This document shows positions 18,378-28,781 of a stretch of DNA of 54,744 nucleotides, in pieces. The DNA lies in the NCBI RefSeq assembly GCF_016082275.1, contig NZ_MOWM01000035.1, forward strand, positions 1-54,744, read 5' to 3'. Position 1 is the first letter of the stretch; every line of letters starts with the position of its first letter. Below the pieces are notes generated by a model that saw only the letters and a list, made by a program, of their open reading frames with translations, was not told where the DNA came from and searched no databases. Both the position numbers and the translations under genes were made by a program. This DNA is from Variovorax sp. E3. GTDB lineage: Bacteria; Pseudomonadota; Gammaproteobacteria; Burkholderiales; Burkholderiaceae_C.

Positions 18378-19964
18378 CTACAGCAGTTCCTCGCCCACGA
18401 TGGGCAGCAGCAGCCAGTTCTTGAAGCGCAGCCAGAGAAACTCGCCGGGCTCGTCTTCATGCACGATGTCGCCGCCCGCGTCGTCGTACTCCAGCCACTG
18501 CACGCGCCGGCCGTCGGGGCCCAGGCGCAGGCGGTAGCCGAGGTTGATGCGCTCGCCGCTCATGAGCTTGTCGTAGTCCTTCACCAGCTCGGGGCTGTCG
18601 ATGACCAGGCCCATCTCGGTGTTGACCGCGGCCGAGCGGTGGTCGAGGTTCATCGAGCCGACGAAGAAGCGCTCGTCGTCCACCACCGCGAGCTTGGCGT
18701 GCAGCCGGCTGATCGACTTGCCGAAGTCGCCGAAGCGCCCCGAACGCCCGGTGAGCGTGGGCGCGATCTCGTAGATGGTGACGCCGACCTTCAGCATGTC
18801 GGCGCGGTAGCGCTCGTAGCCCGCGTAGGCCAGCGGCTCGTCGGTGGCGCCCAGCGAATTGGTGATCACCGTGATGCGCCCGCCGCGCTCGATGGCCTTC
18901 TTCATCATCGCCATGCCGTGCGCGCCCGGAATGAAATACGGCGAGCCGATCTTCACCTCGCGCCTGGCCGAGTTGATGACGCTCAGCGCGCCCTCGGTCA
19001 CGCTGCCGACGTAGGCCGCGTCGGGCTTGCGCGTGATCTTCTCGGGGTCGTCCACGAACAGCGTCGAGGGCGCCCAGTAGCGCTCCACATCGCCGGCAAT
19101 GAGCTGTTGCCCCACCGGCGACTTGTTGAGCACGTCGCGCTGGTGCATGGCCACGTCGGGCACCGCCGTGCGCGCGATGGCGTCGAAGCGCTTCTGCGCT
19201 TCTTCCACCGGCAGGCGCAGCGGCGCGACCTGCTCGATGGGGCGCACGTGCTCGCTGTTCCAGTAGCGGTCGAAGCCCTCGGACATCTGGCGCACCACCG
19301 GGCCGCTGGACAGCACGTCCATGTCGATGAAGTTCGCCGCCGTGCTGCGCATGAAGTATTCGTTGGCGATGTTGCGGCCGCCCGACACCGCGAAGCTGTT
19401 GTCGGCCACCAGCAGCTTGTTGTGCATGCGGTGGTTGATGCGCCCGAAGTCGGTCAGCGACATCAGCAGCCGCGTCGACAGCGAATTGGCGCGCGAGGGC
19501 AGCGGGTTGAACAGCCGCACCTCGATGTTCGGGAACGCCGACAGCGTGCTGAACACCTCGTCCTCGCCCGCCGTGTACAGGTCGTCCACCAGCAGGCGCA
19601 CGCGCACGCCCCGCGCGGCCGCCTCGCGCAGTTCCTTGAGGAACAGCAGGCCGACGTCGTCCTTCTGGATCAGGTAGTACTGCACGTCGAGCGACTTCTC
19701 GGCGTGCCGCGCGAGCGAGATGCGCGCGTCGAATGCAAAGGCCGCCTCCGGCAGCAGCCGGAACCCCGACAGCGACGTGGAACCGCCCGGCGTGCCCTTG
19801 GCCGCGAGCTGGCCCAGCTCGGTCTGCGACACCTGCGCGGCCGGGAAGGCGGTGACCACGGGCATCGGCTTGCCCGGCGGCAGGCTCACGCAACCGGCGA
19901 GCCAGAACGAGGCGGCGCCCAGTGCCAGGGCGGCAAGTCGGCGAAGGGTGATGGCGGCGCGCAT
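18378..19964 (-). CDS. Phospholipase D-family lipoprotein, cardiolipin synthase C-like
   Basis: 528 residues. The N-terminus is a lipoprotein signal (LAALALGAASFWLAGC). Two HKD motifs of the phospholipase D superfamily are present: HNKLLVADNSFAVSGGRN near residue 180 and HAKLAVVDDERFFVGSMNLD near residue 400. Length and two-motif layout match ClsC/YmdC-type cardiolipin synthases, which make cardiolipin from phosphatidylglycerol and another phospholipid in the envelope. ClsC usually needs a YmdB partner; none is seen. It stands alone, divergent from the nucleoside-recognition protein gene. Confidence 0.88.
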   Translation of the reverse strand: MRAAITLRRLAALALGAASFWLAGCVSLPPGKPMPVVTAFPAAQVSQTELGQLAAKGTPGGSTSLSGFRLLPEAAFAFDARISLARHAEKSLDVQYYLIQKDDVGLLFLKELREAAARGVRVRLLVDDLYTAGEDEVFSTLSAFPNIEVRLFNPLPSRANSLSTRLLMSLTDFGRINHRMHNKLLVADNSFAVSGGRNIANEYFMRSTAANFIDMDVLSSGPVVRQMSEGFDRYWNSEHVRPIEQVAPLRLPVEEAQKRFDAIARTAVPDVAMHQRDVLNKSPVGQQLIAGDVERYWAPSTLFVDDPEKITRKPDAAYVGSVTEGALSVINSARREVKIGSPYFIPGAHGMAMMKKAIERGGRITVITNSLGATDEPLAYAGYERYRADMLKVGVTIYEIAPTLTGRSGRFGDFGKSISRLHAKLAVVDDERFFVGSMNLDHRSAAVNTEMGLVIDSPELVKDYDKLMSGERINLGYRLRLGPDGRRVQWLEYDDAGGDIVHEDEPGEFLWLRFKNWLLLPIVGEELL

Positions 19965-20038
19965 GGCCCGAACTGTAGCTCGCGGCGGCGGCGAATGCGC
20001 GGCCTATGATCCGCGCACCAAAAAGGAAAAAAAGAAAC

Positions 20039-21268
20039 GTGCTCAACGGCTTGTGGCTGGGTTTCTTCGGGGTGGCGGCGCTGGCCGCGCTGGGGCGCTG
20101 GCTCGTCGGCGGCGACCCGGGTGTTTTCGCGGCCATCGTCGAGAGCCTGTTCACCATGGCGCGGCTGGCGGTCGAGGTGATGGTGCTGCTGTTCGGCACG
20201 CTCACGCTGTGGCTGGGCTTTCTGCGCATCGCCGAGGCGGCCGGGCTGGTCGGCTGGCTCGCGCGCATGCTGGGGCCGCTGTTCCGGCGCCTGATGCCGG
20301 GCGTGCCGGCCGGGCACCCGGCGCTCGGCCTCATCACCATGAACTTCGCGGCCAACGCGCTGGGGCTGGACAACGCCGCCACGCCCATCGGCCTGAAGGC
20401 GATGCGCGAGCTGCAGCGCCTGAACCCCGACCCGCTGACGGCCACCAACGCGCAGATCCTGTTCCTGGTGCTGAACGCCTCGTCGCTGACCCTGCTGCCG
20501 GTGACGATCTTCATGTACCGCGCGCAACAGGGCGCGGGCGACCCGACGATGGTGTTCCTGCCGATCCTGCTGGCCACCAGCGCCTCGACCCTGGTCGGGC
20601 TGCTGACGGTGGCGGCGGTGCAGCGCCTGCGGCTGTGGGACCCGGTGGTGCTGGCCTACCTGGTGCCCGGCGCGCTGCTGCTGGGCGGCTTCATGGCGCT
20701 GCTGGGCACGCTGTCGGCGGCGGCCATTGCGTCGCTGTCGTCGCTGCTGGGCAACCTCACGCTGTTCGGCGTGATCGTCGGGTTCCTGCTGGCCGGGGCC
20801 ATCCGGCGCATCAAGGTCTACGAGTGCTTCATCGAAGGCGCCAAGGAAGGCTTCGACATCGCGAAGAACCTGCTGCCGTACCTGGTGGCCATGCTGTGCG
20901 CCATCGGCGTGCTGCGCGCCTCGGGCGCGCTCGACTTCGCGTTGAACGGCCTGCACTGGCTGGTGAGCGCGGGCGGCTTCGACGCGCGCTTCGTCGACGC
21001 GATGCCCACGGCGCTGGTCAAGCCCTTTTCAGGCAGCGCGGCGCGCGCGATGCTGATCGAGACCATGAAGACGCAGGGCGTCGACAGCTTCCCCGCGCTG
21101 GTGGCAGCGACCATCCAGGGCAGCACCGAGACCACCTTCTACGTGCTGGCCGTGTACTTCGGCGCCGTGGGCATCCAGCGCGCGCGGCATACGGTGCCTT
21201 GCGCGCTGCTGGCCGAGCTGGCGGGCGTTGTCGCGGCGGTCGCGGTCTGCTATTGGTTCTTCGGGTGA
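20039..21268 (+). CDS. Nucleoside-recognition (SpmA/SpmB-like) membrane protein
   Basis: About 409 residues from GTG 20039. An ATG at 20006 is in frame, but it lies inside TATGAT (20004-20009), a good -10 box, whereas AAGG precedes the GTG, so the GTG is preferred. The protein has many hydrophobic segments and two Gate/nucleoside-recognition halves: ALGLITMNFAANALGLDNAATPIGLKAM and PFSGSAARAMLIETM with GSTETTFYVLAVYFG. This resembles a fusion of spore-maturation proteins SpmA and SpmB, found widely in non-spore-formers. Its transported substrate is not established. Confidence 0.85.
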   Translation: MLNGLWLGFFGVAALAALGRWLVGGDPGVFAAIVESLFTMARLAVEVMVLLFGTLTLWLGFLRIAEAAGLVGWLARMLGPLFRRLMPGVPAGHPALGLITMNFAANALGLDNAATPIGLKAMRELQRLNPDPLTATNAQILFLVLNASSLTLLPVTIFMYRAQQGAGDPTMVFLPILLATSASTLVGLLTVAAVQRLRLWDPVVLAYLVPGALLLGGFMALLGTLSAAAIASLSSLLGNLTLFGVIVGFLLAGAIRRIKVYECFIEGAKEGFDIAKNLLPYLVAMLCAIGVLRASGALDFALNGLHWLVSAGGFDARFVDAMPTALVKPFSGSAARAMLIETMKTQGVDSFPALVAATIQGSTETTFYVLAVYFGAVGIQRARHTVPCALLAELAGVVAAVAVCYWFFG

Positions 21269-21274
21269 GCTTTT

Positions 21275-23250
21275 CTACCGGCGCGGCTCGACCACGGGAA
21301 ACATGGGCTCGAAGGTATCGAGCATCGACATCAGCTGCGCCAACTTCGCGCGATCGCCGTCGATCTTCACCTTGCCCGTCAACACCGCCGCGGGGAAGCT
21401 CGTCTCCTTCAAGGTGACCGCGTCGAGCGTGGCCCGGCTCAATGTCACCGTGGCGTCGGCGCCCGGCTGCTGGCCCGCGATATGGGTCAGCGCCGAGTTC
21501 TCCAGCGTCAGCACGAACTGCTGGTTCGAATCGGTGAAGTTCCAGTTGATGACCAGCTTCTTGCCTTCGGCCTTGGCCGCGTCGAGCCGCACCCCGAGGA
21601 AATCGAAGAACAGGTCGTTGCTCACCGCCTTCAACGTGTCGGCATTGGCGCTGCCGCCGGCCGGAATCTTCGGCACGCCGCCGCGCAGCTCCATCGCGCC
21701 CACCAGGTAGGCACTGCGCCAGGTACCCGCCTCCGACTGGTAGCCCATCTGCTCCAGCGCATCGGCGCCCAGCTCGCGGGCCGCGCGGTTCGACGGGTCG
21801 GCGAACACCACCTGGCTCATCGCGCTCGCGACCCAGCGGAACTCGCCTTTCCTGAAGTCTTCGCGCGCACGGGCCAGCACCGCGTCGGCGCCGCCCATGT
21901 ACTCGACGGTTTTTTGCGCGTAGGCCACCGGCGGCAGCGGGTTCAGGTTGGCGGGGTTGGCGTCGTACCAGCCAGGTACTTCTGGTAGACGGCCTTGGCG
22001 TTGTGACGCAGCGTGCCGTAGTAGCCGCGCGCCGACCACTCCCGCGCCAGGCTCGCGGGCATGCGCAGCGTCTCCGCGATGTCGGCGGCGGTGTAGCCCT
22101 GGTTCAACAGGCGCAGCGACTGGTCGTTGATGAACTTGTACATGTCGCGCTGCTTCTTCAGCAGGTCGACGATGCGGTCCGGCCCGAAGGTGGGCCAGTG
22201 GTGCTGCGCGATCAGCACGTCGGCCTTGTCGCCGAAGGCCACGCGCGCCTCGTCGATGTACTTCGACCACAGGTTGCCGTCGCGCACCTCGGCGCCCCGG
22301 ATCGTGTACAGGTTGTGCATGGTGTGCGTCACGTCCTCCGCCATGTTCAGCACGCGGAACTGCGGCAGGTACATGAGCATTTCCGAAGGCGCCTCGGAGC
22401 CCGGCACCAGGTGGAACACGAACTGCACGCCGTCGATGGTGCGTTCGTCGCTCGGCTTGTCGATGGTGGCCGTGGGCGCGATCAACGAGACGGTGCCGTG
22501 CGCCAGCGCCTTGCCCAACCCCGTGTCGACCTGCCCGCGCGCGCCCGGCGGCAGCAGCGATCCGAACTGGTACTGCGCACGCCGGCTCATCGCGTTGCCC
22601 GCGAGGATGTTCTCGGCCACCGCCGTTTCCATGAAGCCCGCGGGTGCCAGCACCTGCGCCTTGCCGGCCTTCACGTCGGCCTCGTCGACCACGCCCCTCA
22701 CGCCGCCGAAGTGGTCGACGTGGCCGTGCGTGTAGATCACCGTGCCGACCGGCTTGCGCGGCCGGTGCCGGTAGTAGAGGTCGAGCGCGGCGCGCGCGGT
22801 CTCGGCGGACAGCAGCGGATCGATGACGATCAGCGTGGTGTCGCCTTCGACGATGGTCATGTTCGCCAGGTCGAAGCCGCGCACCTGGTAGACGCGGTCC
22901 GTCACCTGGAACAGCCCGTGAATGGCGTTGAGCTGCGCCTGCCGCCACAGGCTGGGATTGACGGTGTCGGCCGGCGCGTCGGCCTTGAGGAAATCGTAGA
23001 GCTTCATGCTCCACACCGGGCGCGCGCCGGTGCCGGGCACCAGCGCGTCGGGCACCGTGGCGACGAAGCCGCGCAGGGCGTCGTCGAAATCGCGGCGGTC
23101 CGCGAAGGGCAGCGTCTTCGCCATCTCGGCGTTGGCCTGCAGCGTGGAAGGCTCGGGCGCCTTGGGGCCGGTCTGCGCGGAGGTCGACGGGGCGCCCAAC
23201 GCACAGGCCAGTGCAACGAGCGCGGCGGAGAAGGAACAGGAAGGGGTCAT
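21275..23250 (-). CDS. SdsA-type alkylsulfatase, metallo-beta-lactamase fold (frameshifted)
   Basis: A signal peptide (FSAALVALACALGAPSTSAQ) is followed by the binuclear zinc motif THGHVDHFGG at residues 174-183, then GSEAPSEMLMYLP, NMAEDVTHTMHNLYTIRG and AQHHWPTFG, all typical of secreted SDS hydrolases. The frame is lost near 21971 and resumes as GWYDANPANLNPLPP with the dimerisation region and a C-terminal SCP2-like lipid-binding domain ending VVEPRR. One extra base in the CCAGCCAGG stretch yields about 658 residues, the family's usual size. It hydrolyses alkyl sulfates to alcohol and sulfate in the periplasm. Divergent from a LysR gene. Confidence 0.87.
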
Positions 23251-23323
23251 GCGGCGATTCTCCGAAGCGGCCGAATCCTTGGCAAATGCAAAATATGAAC
23301 TCCCTTTTTACCCAGAACGCAAA

Positions 23324-24255
23324 ATGCAGCTGCGCCAGCTCCAGCATCTCGTCGCGCTTGCGGACCAGGGCAGCTTCGGCCGCGCCGCCCAGGCTTGCCA
23401 CCTGTCGCAGCCGGCCCTCTCGCGCAGCATCGACAACCTCGAAGAGGGCTTGCAGGCGCGGCTGATCGACCGCGCCTACGGCACCGTCCGCTTCACCCAG
23501 GCCGGCGAGCTGGTGCTGGCGCGCGCCCGCGAGCTGCTGGCCGACGCCAGGCAGATCGAGCGCGACGTGCTGCAGCTCGAGGGCCTGGCCATCGGCAGCC
23601 TCGCGGTCGGCCTCGGCCCCTTCGCCGCCGGCACGCTGGGGCGCATGGCGCTGTCGCTCATGACCCAGCGCCACCCGAAGCTGCAGATGCGCATGGAGGT
23701 GGCCGATACCGCCGCCCTGTGCGAGCGCCTGCACCGCCGCCAGCTCGACCTGTTCATCGCCGACACGCGCGACCTGAAGAAGCAGCCCGGCCTGAAGCTG
23801 GCGCGACTGCCCAACATGCCGGTGTCGTTCTTCGTGCGGCCGAAGCATCCGCTGCTCAAGCTCAAGCAGCAGCCGACGATCGAGAAGCTCATGGACTACC
23901 CCGTGGCCGGCCCGCGACTGCGGCCGAGGTGGCCGCGCAGTTCGACCGGCACGCCCGGCGCGGCAACGGCGGCAACGGCGGAGACCGCCCCGTGTTCAAC
24001 CTGACCTGCGACGACGCGGGCACGCTGCGGCACCTGGCGCTCACGGCCCACGCGGTGATCCTCGCGCCGCTGGCGCCCGTGCCGGGCCACGAGACCGGCG
24101 CGCTGGTGCCGTTGCCGGTGGCCGGCCTTGCGCGCATGCAAACGCATTACAGCCTCGTGACGCTCGCGGGGCGTACCCTCTCGCCTGCGGCCACCGCCTA
24201 TTCCCGGTTGGTGACCGAGTTGATGAGCCCCGCCAAGCAGCCCCCCGGTCGCTGA
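23324..24255 (+). CDS. LysR-family regulator next to the alkylsulfatase (frameshifted)
   Basis: ATG 23324 begins MQLRQLQHLVALADQGSFGRAAQACHLSQPALSRSI, a standard LysR DNA-binding domain. The effector domain follows. The frame breaks at about 23909-23915 after DYPVAGP and continues as ATAAEVAAQFDRH to a stop at 24255. One added base gives 310 residues, the expected length. It is divergent from the alkylsulfatase gene with only 73 bases between starts, so it probably controls it, perhaps in response to sulfate esters or sulfur status. The flavin reductase gene follows 44 bases later. Confidence 0.83.
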
Positions 24256-24299
24256 GCCAAAATGGCCTTCTGCCCTCCAAGCCCTTGCCGCCTTTTTCA

Positions 24300-24809
24300 G
24301 TGACCACTCCCCGACGGGCCCAGCCGCCCTCTTTTTCGCCCGACGAATTTCGTGATGCGCTCGGCATGTTCGCCACCGGCGTCACCATCGTCACCGCCCG
24401 CGCGGCCGACGGCACGCTGGTCGGCCTCACGGCCAACTCCTTCAACTCCGTCTCGCTCGCGCCGCCGCTGGTGCTGTGGAGCCTGGCGCGCGCGGCCGGC
24501 TCGATGCCCGCGCTCAGCGCCGGCTCGCACTACACCGTCAACATCCTGGCGGCCAGCCAGAAATCATTGGCCGAGCGCTTCGCCACCAAGAACATCGACC
24601 GCTGGGCCGACGTGGCCTTCACCGAAGGCCTGGGCGGCGCGCCCGTGCTGGCCGGCGCGGCCGCGAGCTTCGAGTGCTTCAACCGCAGCCGCTACGACGA
24701 AGGCGACCACGTGATCTTCGTGGGCGAGGTGGAGCGCTGCACGCACGACGCGGGCGCCTCGCCGCTGCTGTTCCACGGCGGGCGCTTCTACACCGAACAC
24801 CCCTTGTGA
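24300..24809 (+). CDS. Flavin reductase-domain protein (FMN-binding split barrel)
   Basis: About 169 residues from GTG 24300; a TTG at 24285 is an alternative and neither has a strong ribosome binding site. The flavin reductase-like domain is clear: FRDALGMFATGVTIVTARAADGTLVGLTANSFNSVSL, SHYTVNILAASQKSLAERFA and FVGEVERCTHD. Members reduce FMN/FAD with NAD(P)H and often feed two-component monooxygenases. No monooxygenase partner is adjacent. The stop codon overlaps the next start (TGATG). Confidence 0.87.
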   Translation: MTTPRRAQPPSFSPDEFRDALGMFATGVTIVTARAADGTLVGLTANSFNSVSLAPPLVLWSLARAAGSMPALSAGSHYTVNILAASQKSLAERFATKNIDRWADVAFTEGLGGAPVLAGAAASFECFNRSRYDEGDHVIFVGEVERCTHDAGASPLLFHGGRFYTEHPL

Positions 24810-25306
24810 TGCACCGCCCTGCGCTCCTGTCCGTCCTGTTGCTCGCCGCGCAGACCGGCATGGCGCAGGAGGCGGGCGGACCGCTCAAGCAGAACTGGTT
24901 CGACGACCCGTTCTTCCAGGTCGCGGCGGGCCTGCCGGCCTGCCCCATGCCCGAGGGCCCGTTCTACACCGCCGAGGAGCGCCGCGTGCAGACCCATTCG
25001 CGGCTGGAGCGCGGCACCAGCTGCTGGCTGGCCGGCAAGTGCACCGACAGCAACGCCTACCGCTACGACAAGCCCCTGGCGCCCAAGGTGCGCGCCGCGC
25101 TGCAGGCGGTGCCGGGCGTGAACAAGGGCAGCGTGTGGGTGATGATCCAGCGGCGCTGGGTGTACCTGCAGGGCTGCGTGCCCAATGCCGCGCTGGCGAA
25201 GAAGCTGGAGCGCGCGGCCCGCGCCCTGCCCGACGTCGAGACCGTGGTGCCCGACCTGATGGTGGGCACGCGGGGCAAGCCGGGTTACCCGGTGGCCGAT
25301 CGCTAG
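24809..25306 (+). CDS. Periplasmic BON-domain protein
   Basis: 165 residues. A short signal peptide (ALLSVLLLAAQTGMAQ) is followed by a Cys-containing region (GTSCWLAGKCTDSNAYRYD) and a BON domain at about residues 88-150 (VRAALQAVPGVNKGSVWVMIQRRWVYLQGCV). BON domains bind membranes or other envelope parts. It starts in the stop of the flavin reductase gene and its own stop overlaps the convergent SMR gene by four bases. Function not established. Confidence 0.78.
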   Translation: MHRPALLSVLLLAAQTGMAQEAGGPLKQNWFDDPFFQVAAGLPACPMPEGPFYTAEERRVQTHSRLERGTSCWLAGKCTDSNAYRYDKPLAPKVRAALQAVPGVNKGSVWVMIQRRWVYLQGCVPNAALAKKLERAARALPDVETVVPDLMVGTRGKPGYPVADR

Positions 25307-25635
25307 CGCGCGTCGAGGTTGAGCACCACGACCCCGATCACGATCATCGCGATGCCCGCCGTGCGCAGGAGCGTCGTCGATTCACCGAACCAGACCATGC
25401 CCAGTGCTGCAATCAATGCGGCGCCGCTGCCCGCCCACACCGCGTAGGCCAGCCCCACTTCCAGGTGCCTGACGGCGACCGACATCAGCCAGATGGCGGC
25501 GGCATAGGAAACGCCGACGACCAGCGACGGAACAGGGCGGGTGAATCCGTCCGCATGGCGAAGCGCGATCGTCCCGATGACTTCCGCCGCCACGCTGGCC
25601 GCGAGCAACAGCCAGGAAAAGGTTTGTGGGCCCAC
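25303..25635 (-). CDS. Small multidrug resistance (SMR) family transporter
   Basis: 110 residues in four hydrophobic helices, the standard SMR size. The essential membrane glutamate is in the first helix (AASVAAEVIGTIALRHADGFT), and the Gly/Trp-containing helices YAAAIWLMSVAVRHLEVGLAYAVWAGSG match QacE/SugE-type proteins. GTG start with AGAGG six bases upstream. It should act as a proton-coupled dimer exporting cationic compounds or guanidinium. Subtype cannot be fixed by eye. Confidence 0.88.
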   Translation of the reverse strand: MGPQTFSWLLLAASVAAEVIGTIALRHADGFTRPVPSLVVGVSYAAAIWLMSVAVRHLEVGLAYAVWAGSGAALIAALGMVWFGESTTLLRTAGIAMIVIGVVVLNLDAR

Positions 25636-25841
25636 TGAATACCTCTGCCGCTCGGCACCTATACCGGGTGCTGAGCCGTGCGAGGGAAAGCGGTACCCTG
25701 AACGAAGGATCGAATGTTAGCGCAGCGTCGCGTCCCGCTGCCGCCGCGGAACGACCCTGCGCAGAAAACACCCGGGCGCGATACGATCATCAGATGAATT
25801 GCGCGGCCCCTTCTTCCGCCGCGCCCCACCGACAGCAGCGA

Positions 25842-26750
25842 ATGATCCAGCGCAAGACCCACCTCGACTCCCTCGCCATCGGCCTCCTGATCGCCTGCTG
25901 CGCGTTCTGGGGCCTGCAGCAGATCCTCATCAAGACCACCGTGGCCGAGGTGCCGCCGATGTGGCAGGCCTCGATCCGCATGGTCGGCGCCACCGCGCTG
26001 CTGTGGCTGTGGTGCGTGTGGCGGCGCGTGCCGCTGTTCGAGCGCGACGGCACGCTGTGGCCGGGCCTGTTGGCCGGGCTGCTGTTCTCGGGCGAGTTCG
26101 CGGGCATCTACCTGGGGCTGCAGAACACCAGCGCGTCGCGGCTCACGGTGTTTCTGTACACCGCGCCCTTCTGGGTGTCGGTGCTGCTGCCGCGCTGGGT
26201 GCCGGCCGAGCGGCTGCGCGGCTTCCAGTGGCTGGGGCTGCTGCTGGCGTTCGCGGGCGTGGTGCTGGCCTTCAGCGAAGGCTTCGGCCACATGAGCTCG
26301 TCGCAGCTGGTGGGCGACGCCATGGGCCTGGCGGCCGGCGCGCTGTGGGGCCTGACCACGCTCACGCTGCGCACCACCAAACTGGCCACGGCCAGCGCCG
26401 AGAAGACGCTGTTCTACCAGGTGGCCGTCACGGCGGCGATGTGCCCGGTGCTGTCGCTCGCGCTCGGCGAGCACTGGGGGTTTTCGTACTCGACCTGGGC
26501 CTGGGGCTCGGTGGCGCTGCAAACCGTGATCGGCGCCTTCGCGAGCTACCTCACCTGGATGTGGCTGCTGCGGCACTACCCGGCCACGCAGATGTCGTCG
26601 TTCACCTTCCTCACGCCGCTGTTCGCGCTGGTGTTCGGCGTGGCGCTGCTGAAGGAGCCGCTGACCCTGCAGCTGATCGTGGCGCTCATCGGCGTGGCGC
26701 TGGGCATCGTGCTGGTGAACCGCCGGCCCGCGGTACAACGCAGCGCATGA
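25842..26750 (+). CDS. EamA/DMT-family transporter
   Basis: About 302 residues from ATG 25842 (an ATG at 25794 adds 16 hydrophilic residues). Ten hydrophobic segments form two EamA repeats: LLIACCAFWGLQQILIK with QNTSASRLTVFLYTAPFWV, then GALWGLTTLTLRTTKL with LTPLFALVFGVALLKEPLT. The family exports amino acids and other metabolites. The stop overlaps the glutaminase start (ATGA), so the two are coupled, which suggests transport of glutamate, glutamine or a related product. Confidence 0.87.
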   Translation: MIQRKTHLDSLAIGLLIACCAFWGLQQILIKTTVAEVPPMWQASIRMVGATALLWLWCVWRRVPLFERDGTLWPGLLAGLLFSGEFAGIYLGLQNTSASRLTVFLYTAPFWVSVLLPRWVPAERLRGFQWLGLLLAFAGVVLAFSEGFGHMSSSQLVGDAMGLAAGALWGLTTLTLRTTKLATASAEKTLFYQVAVTAAMCPVLSLALGEHWGFSYSTWAWGSVALQTVIGAFASYLTWMWLLRHYPATQMSSFTFLTPLFALVFGVALLKEPLTLQLIVALIGVALGIVLVNRRPAVQRSA

Positions 26751-27694
26751 AGAACGGCAACACCATGAACTTCCAGCCCGTGCTCGACGAGATCGTCGCC
26801 ACCCTGCGTCCTCAACTGGGACAAGGCGGCACCGTGGCCAGCTACATCCCCGCGCTCGCGCGCGTCGACGCACGGCAGTTCGGCATTGCGCTGCGCACCT
26901 GCGACGGCGAAGAGGCCGGCGCGGGCGACTTCGAAACGCCCTTCTCCATCCAGAGCGTGTCCAAGCTCTTCACGCTCACGCTCGCCATGCAGCGCATGGG
27001 CGACGCGCTGTGGGAGCGCATCGGCCGCGAGCCTTCGGGCAACCCCTTCAACTCGCTGGTGCAGCTGGAAAACGAACAGGGCAAGCCGCGCAACCCCTTC
27101 ATCAATGCGGGCGCCATCGCGGTGGCCGACCGGCTGGTGAGCCAGGCGCGGGCCAGCGGCGGCAGCGCCAAGGCCGACATCCTCGCGCTCATGGCCAGCC
27201 TGTGCGGCGAGCCCATCGGCTTCGACGACGAGGTGGCGCAGTCCGAAGCCGACACGGGCTTTCGCAACGTGGCGCTGGCCAACTTCATGAAGAGCTTCGG
27301 CAAGATCGACAACGACGTCGCCGCCGTGCTCGACACCTACTTCCACCAGTGCGCGCTGCGCATGAGCTGCCGCCAGCTGGCGCGCGCCGCCGCCTTCCTG
27401 TGCCGCGACGGCGCCCACCCGATCGACGGCCAGCCCGCGATCACCGGCGAGCGGCAAACGCGCCGCATCAACTCGCTGATGCTCACCTGCGGCACCTACG
27501 ACGCGGCGGGCGACGTGGCCTTCTCGATCGGGCTGCCCTGCAAGAGCGGCGTGGGCGGCGGCATCGTGGCGGTGGTCCCCGACACGCTCACGCTGTGCGT
27601 GTGGTCGCCGGCGCTCGACGCCACCGGCAATTCGCTGCTGGGCATGAAGGCGCTCGAACTGTTCGTGACGCGCACGGGCCTCTCGGTGTTCTGA
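26747..27694 (+). CDS. glsA: Glutaminase (GlsA family)
   Basis: 315 residues. The serine-dependent glutaminase fold is clear: the catalytic S-x-x-K in FSIQSVSKLFTLTLA, then PRNPFINAGAIAVADRL, the ALxxNAxxSFGKIDND block, and GLPCKSGVGGGIVAVVP. It hydrolyses glutamine to glutamate and ammonia in the cytoplasm. ATG 26747 overlaps the EamA transporter stop; a second ATG at 26765 is possible. Coupling to a DMT transporter is unusual enough to hint at joint nitrogen or acid-stress handling, but that is inference. Confidence 0.93.
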   Translation: MKNGNTMNFQPVLDEIVATLRPQLGQGGTVASYIPALARVDARQFGIALRTCDGEEAGAGDFETPFSIQSVSKLFTLTLAMQRMGDALWERIGREPSGNPFNSLVQLENEQGKPRNPFINAGAIAVADRLVSQARASGGSAKADILALMASLCGEPIGFDDEVAQSEADTGFRNVALANFMKSFGKIDNDVAAVLDTYFHQCALRMSCRQLARAAAFLCRDGAHPIDGQPAITGERQTRRINSLMLTCGTYDAAGDVAFSIGLPCKSGVGGGIVAVVPDTLTLCVWSPALDATGNSLLGMKALELFVTRTGLSVF

Positions 27695-27698
27695 CCGC

Positions 27699-28699
27699 TC
27701 AGGCTGCAGCGGCCACCGGCGCCGTGGCCAGGCAGCCCATGCCTTCGAGCGAGGCCTCCACCGCCTCGTCGAGCGGCGTGTGCGGCTCGCGGCCCAGAAA
27801 CGCCACCAGCTTCGCGTTGTCCATGCCCACGGGGGTCTGCCAGAGGTAGCGCATCTCGCGCATTTCGCGGAAGGTGGTGACGAAGGGCGCGGCCAGCGTC
27901 AGCAGCCACCACGGAAAGGCCGACACGCGCACGGCGGCGCCCGTGCGCCGGCCTACCGCCTTGCGGATGGCGCCGCTCATGCGCGTGCCGTCGCGTCCCA
28001 GTGGCCGCCCATGTGAAAGCGCGCGAAGGGCGCGAGCCGGTCGCGCCGCGCCAGCAGTTCGACCATGGTGCGCGCCACGTCGGGCAGGTACGACCACTGG
28101 TGGCCGATGCCGGCGCGGCCCGGGTAGCTCACGGCCTTGACCGGCAGCCCCGCCTTCACCAGCCCCTGCGAGAACCAGTTGTTGCCGGCCTTCGGCCCGA
28201 AGAAGTCGCCGGCGCGCACGATCAGCACGCGGGCGCCCTGGCGGCTGGCGTCTTCGAGGCGCTTTTCCATCTCGACGCGGATCGCGCCCTTGCGCGTGAC
28301 CGGGTGCTGCGGCGCGTCTTCGGCCAGCAACGGAAAAGCGTCGGGCCCGAAGTTGTAGAGCGTGCCCGGCAGCACGATGGTCGCGCCCTCGGCCCTGGCG
28401 GCGGCAATGGTGTTGTCGAGCATCGGCAGCACCAGCTGCGACCAGTTGCGGTAGCCCGGCGGGTTGACCGCATGCACGATGACCGCGCAGCCCTTGGCCG
28501 CCTGCCGCACGGCCTGCGCATCCATCGCGTCGCCGGCGATCCAGGTGATGCCGTCTTTCCTCGTTCCAGCTTCGGCCGCGCCGCGCTTCAGGGCCCGCAC
28601 CTGCCAGCCCGCGTCGCGCAGCTGGCGAGCCACCTCGCCGCCGATGCCGCCCGTCGCGCCCAGAACCAGAACCGTGTTGTCGTCGTTGCCGTGTGCCAT
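27699..28699 (-). CDS. NAD(P)-binding epimerase-like protein (frameshifted)
   Basis: ATG 28699 has GGAG seven bases upstream. The Rossmann glycine motif is VLVLGATGGIGGEVARQL, followed by WIAGDAMD and an atypical short-chain/epimerase body (LYNFGPDAFPLLAED). The frame breaks near 27991-27998 after FHMGGHW; the continuation RDGTRMSGAIRKAVGRRTG to AAVPVAAAA reaches a stop at 27699. One added base gives about 333 residues. Divergent from a LysR gene, which probably regulates it. Substrate unknown; isoflavone-reductase-like enzymes are an alternative class. Confidence 0.8.
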
Positions 28700-28781
28700 G
28701 AAATGCTCCAGAACAGTTGTCGATGGGCGAATTCTGGAACCGGGCGGGCTCCAATGGAATTGCCGAACATTAGCCAGCGGC

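Noticed and set aside
20006..20038. ATG at 20006 as start of the nucleoside-recognition protein
   Set aside because: The ATG lies inside a TATGAT -10-like box and has no ribosome binding site, while GTG 20039 follows an AAGG sequence.
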